A stretch of 64,000 bases of DNA from Rosa chinensis (Eukaryota > Streptophyta > Magnoliopsida > Rosales > Rosaceae), in contig NC_037090.1 of NCBI RefSeq assembly GCF_002994745.2, positions 27,138,501-27,202,500 on the forward strand. The letters are read 5' to 3'. Position 1 is the stretch's first letter, and the number at the start of each line of letters is the position of its first letter. Shown in pieces: positions 60,026 through 64,000 of the stretch. The notes under the pieces are model-generated. The model made no database searches. It had not been told where the DNA came from and saw nothing but the letters and a program-made list of their open reading frames with translations. The position numbers and the translations under genes were made by a program.

Positions 60026-60342
60026 TGACAGAGTGGAGGCGAGTGACGGGAAGATTGTGGACTGGAGTAGACGGCAATCAAGGAACGAAGCCGGTTCGGA
60101 GCCGACGATCTGGGTGCAGGATGCCGATGGTCTGAGTGCAGGATGCCGACGGTCTGGGTGGTAGCAAAGCGACTGTGCAACGCTGCTGGAGACTGGGTAA
60201 TGACAGAAAGACCCGACCTGTCTGAAGAAGCAACCAGATTTGACCCGGCTCGATGGACGCACGGACTGGTGTTGATATGGAAGTCTGGAGATGACCAGTT
60301 CGTGATGATGACTTGCAGGTGGTTGTTGTGGAGGTCTGGAAT

Positions 60343-60923
60343 TAGGACTGTCAATGGGTCGTGTCGGGTTAAGATATTTGTCTTGTCGCAAGATACAAAC
60401 CCAAACCCAACCCATTTAATAATCGTGTCAAAAATCTAAACTCAAACCTAACCTATTTATTAAACGGGTGTCCCGTTTCCAACCCGCTTAACCCATTTAA
60501 CAAATAGGTCGCGTCGTGTTAGACAAAATCACCCATTTAAGGGTTAACAATGCGACCCATTTAACTAAAAAAATGCATAAATTGATTAAATTCACTAAAA
60601 ACTCCACAAGACGAAGAATATAAATAATTATATATATTCATAAATAATTAAATCCAATAATTATAAAGCAAAATATTTCAAATTGTCTAATCCTATAATC
60701 AAACACTCCCAATGTCCAAAATTTCAAGAAGAAGTATAACATAATCGGGTTACACGAGTTCACTTCATGTTGGCAGGTTGACCCGTGGCCGACCCATTTA
60801 TTAAATGGGTCATGGCGGGTTGACCCATGGCTGACCCGCTTTTTAATCATGCGGGTTCAACCCACTTTATTTCGTGCGGGTTTCGAGTCGTGTTATCGGG
60901 TCGTGTCGGAATTTACAGCTCTA
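60343..60923. mobile_element. hAT-type MITE (581 bp)
   Basis: Perfect 8-bp TSD TCTGGAAT at 60335-60342 and 60924-60931. The ends are TAGGACTGTCAATGGG and, reversed, TAGAGCTGTAAATTCC. The interior is rich in GGGTTGACCC/AACCCGC words. There is no transposase. It is inserted in the leader of the degraded copia element. Confidence 0.85.
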
Positions 60924-61152
60924 TCTGGAATAGATGACGAGTCCGATTTTGGGACAGATGAAGGACAACGTCGTTTGGAGTGAAATAGACAGACGAAAAG
61001 CCGATCCGGAAAGATGAAGGCTGCCGTCAGTTGGAGATAAAACCCTAACAAACGGGGTTCTAAAAAAGATTTTCCTCTAATTAAGAGAAAAATTAAGAAA
61101 AACACAGAGACAAAGTCCTTTCTCAGATCTTTGCTCCGATACCAAGTCAAAT

Positions 61153-61337
61153 TAGACAAGATAGAGAGAATGAATTTTCTGATATTTTATTAAACCCATT
61201 CTGTGGTGTATATAAACAGATTACAATCGAACTACAACTATTGTGTACTACTGTACTACACTACATATACAAGGTAAGTAGTTACAACAATATATTCCCT
61301 TGTAGTCTATTCCTAATAGGGAACTATGACTCACACT

Positions 61338-61341
<4 letters not shown>
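61153..61341 (-). repeat. LTR of the degraded minus-strand copia element
   Basis: On the minus strand it starts TGTTAGTGTGAGTCATAG. It is followed near 61130-61148 by TTGGTATCGGAGC, a close match to the Met-tRNA PBS TGGTATCAGAGC. The 3' boundary of the LTR is approximate. No partner LTR is in the window. Confidence 0.65.

Positions 61342-61370
<29 letters not shown>
61342..61370. repeat. (TA)n microsatellite
   Basis: About 14 TA units beside the foldback element. A shorter TA run is on its other side (61779-61794). Confidence 0.9.
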
Positions 61371-61372
<2 letters not shown>

Positions 61373-61373
<1 letters not shown>

Positions 61374-61778
61374 CCGGCTACGGTGCGGACGTCCGTACCG
61401 TGCGGATGGTACGGATTTCCCGTTTTCCCCCACTTTCCGATCACATTTTCACATCTTAACCGTTCAGTTTTTAGGTCCTAATGTATAGATCACCTCTGCA
61501 AAATTTCAGCCAATTTGGTGATCGTTAAGGCATCCAAAACTGCAAATTACATCAATGTACACGAACGGTTCCGGTTCGACAGATTCGGTTCGTTCGTGTA
61601 AATTGCAGTTTTGGATGCTTTAACGATCACCAAATTGGCTGAAATTTTGTAGAGATGATCTATACATTAGAACCTAAAAACTGAACGGTTAAGATCAAAA
61701 TATGTGATCGGGAAGTGGGTGAAAACCTGAAATCCGTACCGAAATTTTGGTACGGACTTCCGCACCTGAGAAAAATCC
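61373..61778. mobile_element. Foldback MITE, about 400 bp, near-complete hairpin
   Basis: The left arm (GGTGCGGACGTCCGTACC at 61383 on) pairs with the right arm ending near 61766. Inner parts also pair (ACTGCAAATTAC with GTAAATTGCAGT), leaving a loop of about 15 bp. It is set in (TA)n on both sides, so the TSD is probably TA or hidden in the TA run. Noncoding. Confidence 0.8.
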
Positions 61779-61799
61779 TATATATATATATATATTACA

Positions 61800-62650
61800 A
61801 AATTATGCGGCGATACACTTTAATGGTGAAAGATTATTCTACTCTCAGAGACGATCAGTAACAGTTGTCATGAGTCATGACGATAATCTAGAGAAAGGTG
61901 AGAGATGTAATGCGGTAATCAATTATAGACAAGGTTTGTAAAACAAGTACAGACAGGAGAACAATCAACTGTTGAGCCATTGCTAGTGATGATTTGATAA
62001 ACTTGAAATGTACAAGTGCTGGTATGTGACCCTTTTTGTTGCTGGAGAAAAAATTGTTCTATTATTTTGAGGTAAACGTCATTGGCAAAGTTAAAAAAAA
62101 TAGTTGATGGTGAGAAGCAAATTGAACAACATAGTCTGATCATCTGGTAATCACTGATGATTTCTTTCTAGTTTCATTACCTCCTTTCCAAACAAGGTTG
62201 TAAAGGGTACAAATGCGAGACTGCTTATGTAACAAAACAGGTTTCGAAAGAGGGGAAATCGGCCACATTAACATTACCTTCTGGAGAGGTCTGTTTGATA
62301 TCTAAAAACTATGCAGCAATAGTTGGACAAGCTACAAGAATTTTGTTGAAACGAACTGACATAATCATGACATTCTACCAAATATTTGTATTTTCATTGA
62401 TGATTAATTTCTAATGTTATATCCATCTTCGCGCAAATTCCTCATGGCAGTTATTAGCTAGCCAATGTAGGAGCAAGTGATTATAATGGATTTATAGTGA
62501 TCATCATGAAGATGATGGTATGGCTTCACATGATAGACCTAAGTGTGTGAGGGCACCTAATTAAAGGACACCAATTGATCCCAAAATGAAAGGTGTTAAT
62601 GACAAAGAGAGATTTGATGAAAGGGCTTAACACCCTTACTGGAAAATGAC
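61800..62650. other. Intergenic, no gene seen
   Basis: No coding frame above 75 codons with any recognisable motif. Confidence 0.5.
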
Positions 62651-63390
62651 CACTATGCCAATAATAGCTTCAGACGACAGATTATATCTGTTGTCTGATA
62701 TGCAAATTATATGTAGTCTATCCAGCTGTCATCTCTTATAGCATCAGACGACAGATATCCTCTGTCATCTGTTCTCACTCAGACAACAGAAGTTTTGTAA
62801 GGCTCTGTCGTCTGAACAACCCAACTTTGAAGGATATGGAACTTTCTATAGTTATTAATCATATACAACGACATATTAATGTTGTTGAAATGAGGTACAA
62901 ACTACAGTTTTAATAAAACCTCTGTCGTCTTAAGACAAATAAGAAAACATATATATGTGGTCTGAAGTTACCAAAATAAAGACTTGTTTGACAATCTATT
63001 GTTTGAATGCATTTTTAACGACATTTAATTGTTGTTTGTAAATCAATTATAATTGGGTAAATTATGCTCATATGTCGTCTAAGTAGTTGTAAGACTTTAT
63101 TTTTATGTCGTCTGTCTCGTATTCCAACCACAATTTTAAGTTTTTATGTTGTCTGATAGAAAATAAAACTTCGCGTTTCTGTTGTTTGATAATCAATTGA
63201 ACTTCATTTTTATGTTGTCTGTTAGAAGTATTTATGTTGTTTGATAGTGAATTGAACTTCAGTTTTCTGTTGTTTGTTAAAAGCATATCTGTTGTTTGAT
63301 AGTGAATTGAACTTCAGTTTTCTGTTGTCTGTTAAAGGCATCTTTGTTGTTTGACAGTGAAATAAACTTTAGTTTTCTGTTGTTACTGTA
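62651..63390. mobile_element. CACTA-like end with TCAGACGACAG subterminal repeats
   Basis: It begins CACTATGCCAATAATAGC and is followed by over a dozen copies of TCAGACGACAG / CTGTTGTCTGA in both orientations, the pattern of CACTA subterminal arrays. A 55-bp tandem unit (TTGATAGTGAATTGAACTTC) occurs about four times at 63187-63385. The second terminus and a TSD were not found, so it may be truncated. Confidence 0.4.
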
Positions 63391-63708
63391 TTTGTGATAC
63401 AACATATCATAAACCTGCATTTGTTGGATTTGAACCATAGCAAACCTCATTCTGTACAGTAGTCAATCGAGAAAGGCAGATTAATTATAAGATCTGAAAT
63501 CAACAAATTCCTCATTGCATAAATCAACCCACCAAAATACATTCCCATCAGTAGCATAATACTAAACTAGCTAGCATGCTAGCCTTTACATTAAATGATT
63601 TTAATGACTGCCATTGTTGCACGGATCTTAATCTAACTAAGACAAAAACCTAGTAGCATCCATAGAGTAGTTACAGCAACTGCATGCATTTGTTCAACAC
63701 TTTCCATC

Positions 63709-63872
63709 AGTTCTGTCAAAATGCACAAAAGCAGTTCCTAGCCACTACTACTGCTCATAACCTACCAGAAACAAAAGCATATATATAGGCAGTTCTGTCA
63801 AAATGCACAAAAGCAGTTCCTAGACACTACTACTGCTCATAACCTACCAGAAACAAAAGCATATATATAGGC
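63709..63872. repeat. 82-bp perfect-but-one tandem duplication
   Basis: Units 63709-63790 and 63791-63872 differ at one base (GCCACTACTAC versus GACACTACTAC). The second unit ends 6 bp from the stop codon of the terminal exon, so the duplication is in that gene's presumed 3' UTR. Confidence 0.9.
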
Positions 63873-63878
63873 TGATAC

Positions 63879-63974
63879 TTAATTTTCTGGGAACTTCAAA
63901 ACATGCTCAGCCCATTCTGCTCGGATCTCATCAATATCATTGACTGTGTAAACCAAATTTGACCTCGTTCCCCA
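63879..63974 (-). CDS. 3'-terminal exon of an unidentified gene (partial)
   Basis: On the minus strand a TTTATTGCAG acceptor precedes 31 codons and TAA (63879-63881). The peptide contains LVYTVNDIDEIRAEWAEHVL. The rest of the gene lies beyond the window. I do not recognise the family. It is kept as real because of the clean acceptor, full reading frame and charged helical composition. Confidence 0.55.
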   Translation of the reverse strand, partial: WGTRSNLVYTVNDIDEIRAEWAEHVLKFPEN

Positions 63975-64000
63975 CTGCAATAAAGAAATGCAGCAAATTA

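Overview
This is a plant nuclear genome window: intron-rich genes with GT-AG borders, AT-rich intergenic DNA, and dense transposable elements (TEs). Gene content and repeat families suggest a eudicot, probably Rosaceae; that placement is my impression and was not tested. Host genes are few. A complete 11-exon lysophosphatidic acid acyltransferase gene (LPAT2 type, minus strand) fills 6-5888. A single-exon gene with three KRR1-like modules, broken by one in-frame stop, lies at 29064-31352. A four-exon plant-specific gene lies at 35006-36069 (plus). A truncated FBD/LRR-type gene without an F-box lies at 36449-37817 (minus). The last exon of an unidentified minus-strand gene lies at 63879-63974.

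Most of the rest is mobile DNA, and several elements can be bounded to the base by target-site duplications (TSDs). A 9.87-kb LTR element with no gag-pol (LARD-like) lies at 9266-19131 (TSD TGGAC, LTRs about 1% diverged). A non-autonomous CACTA transposon at 21882-28030 (TSD ATA) carries exon pieces of two host genes, a KEA-type K+ efflux antiporter and a TruA-type tRNA pseudouridine synthase. A Pack-MULE-like element at 31410-32996 carries a PPR fragment and sits 58 bp upstream of the KRR1-like start codon.

The block 39564-58475 is a nest of insertions. A roughly 1-kb MULE-like element (TSD TAAAGATAG) was hit by an RT-less non-LTR element (TSD CATATATATCAT). Next to that is a Ty1/copia element (41273-58173, TSD ATCAT), which was itself hit by an apparently intact Ty3/gypsy Tat-lineage element (43278-55035, TSD ACATG, LTRs identical by eye). 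A second copy of the same MULE family at 28052-28854 lacks the insertions and confirms the empty site. The Tat element has a 1902-codon gag-pol ORF with two RNase H domains, an antisense three-exon gene tail-to-tail with pol, and a 58-59 bp tandem repeat in its 3' region.

The right end (58.5-64 kb) holds a degraded copia gag and LTR, a hAT-type MITE, a 400-bp foldback element and a CACTA-like subterminal repeat array. I saw no CRISPR array, rRNA, functional tRNA or prokaryotic system. The most unusual items are the two-gene capture in the CACTA element, the stop-interrupted triple KRR1-like gene, the repeat-built LARD, and the dated nest with its intact antisense-gene-bearing Tat element.
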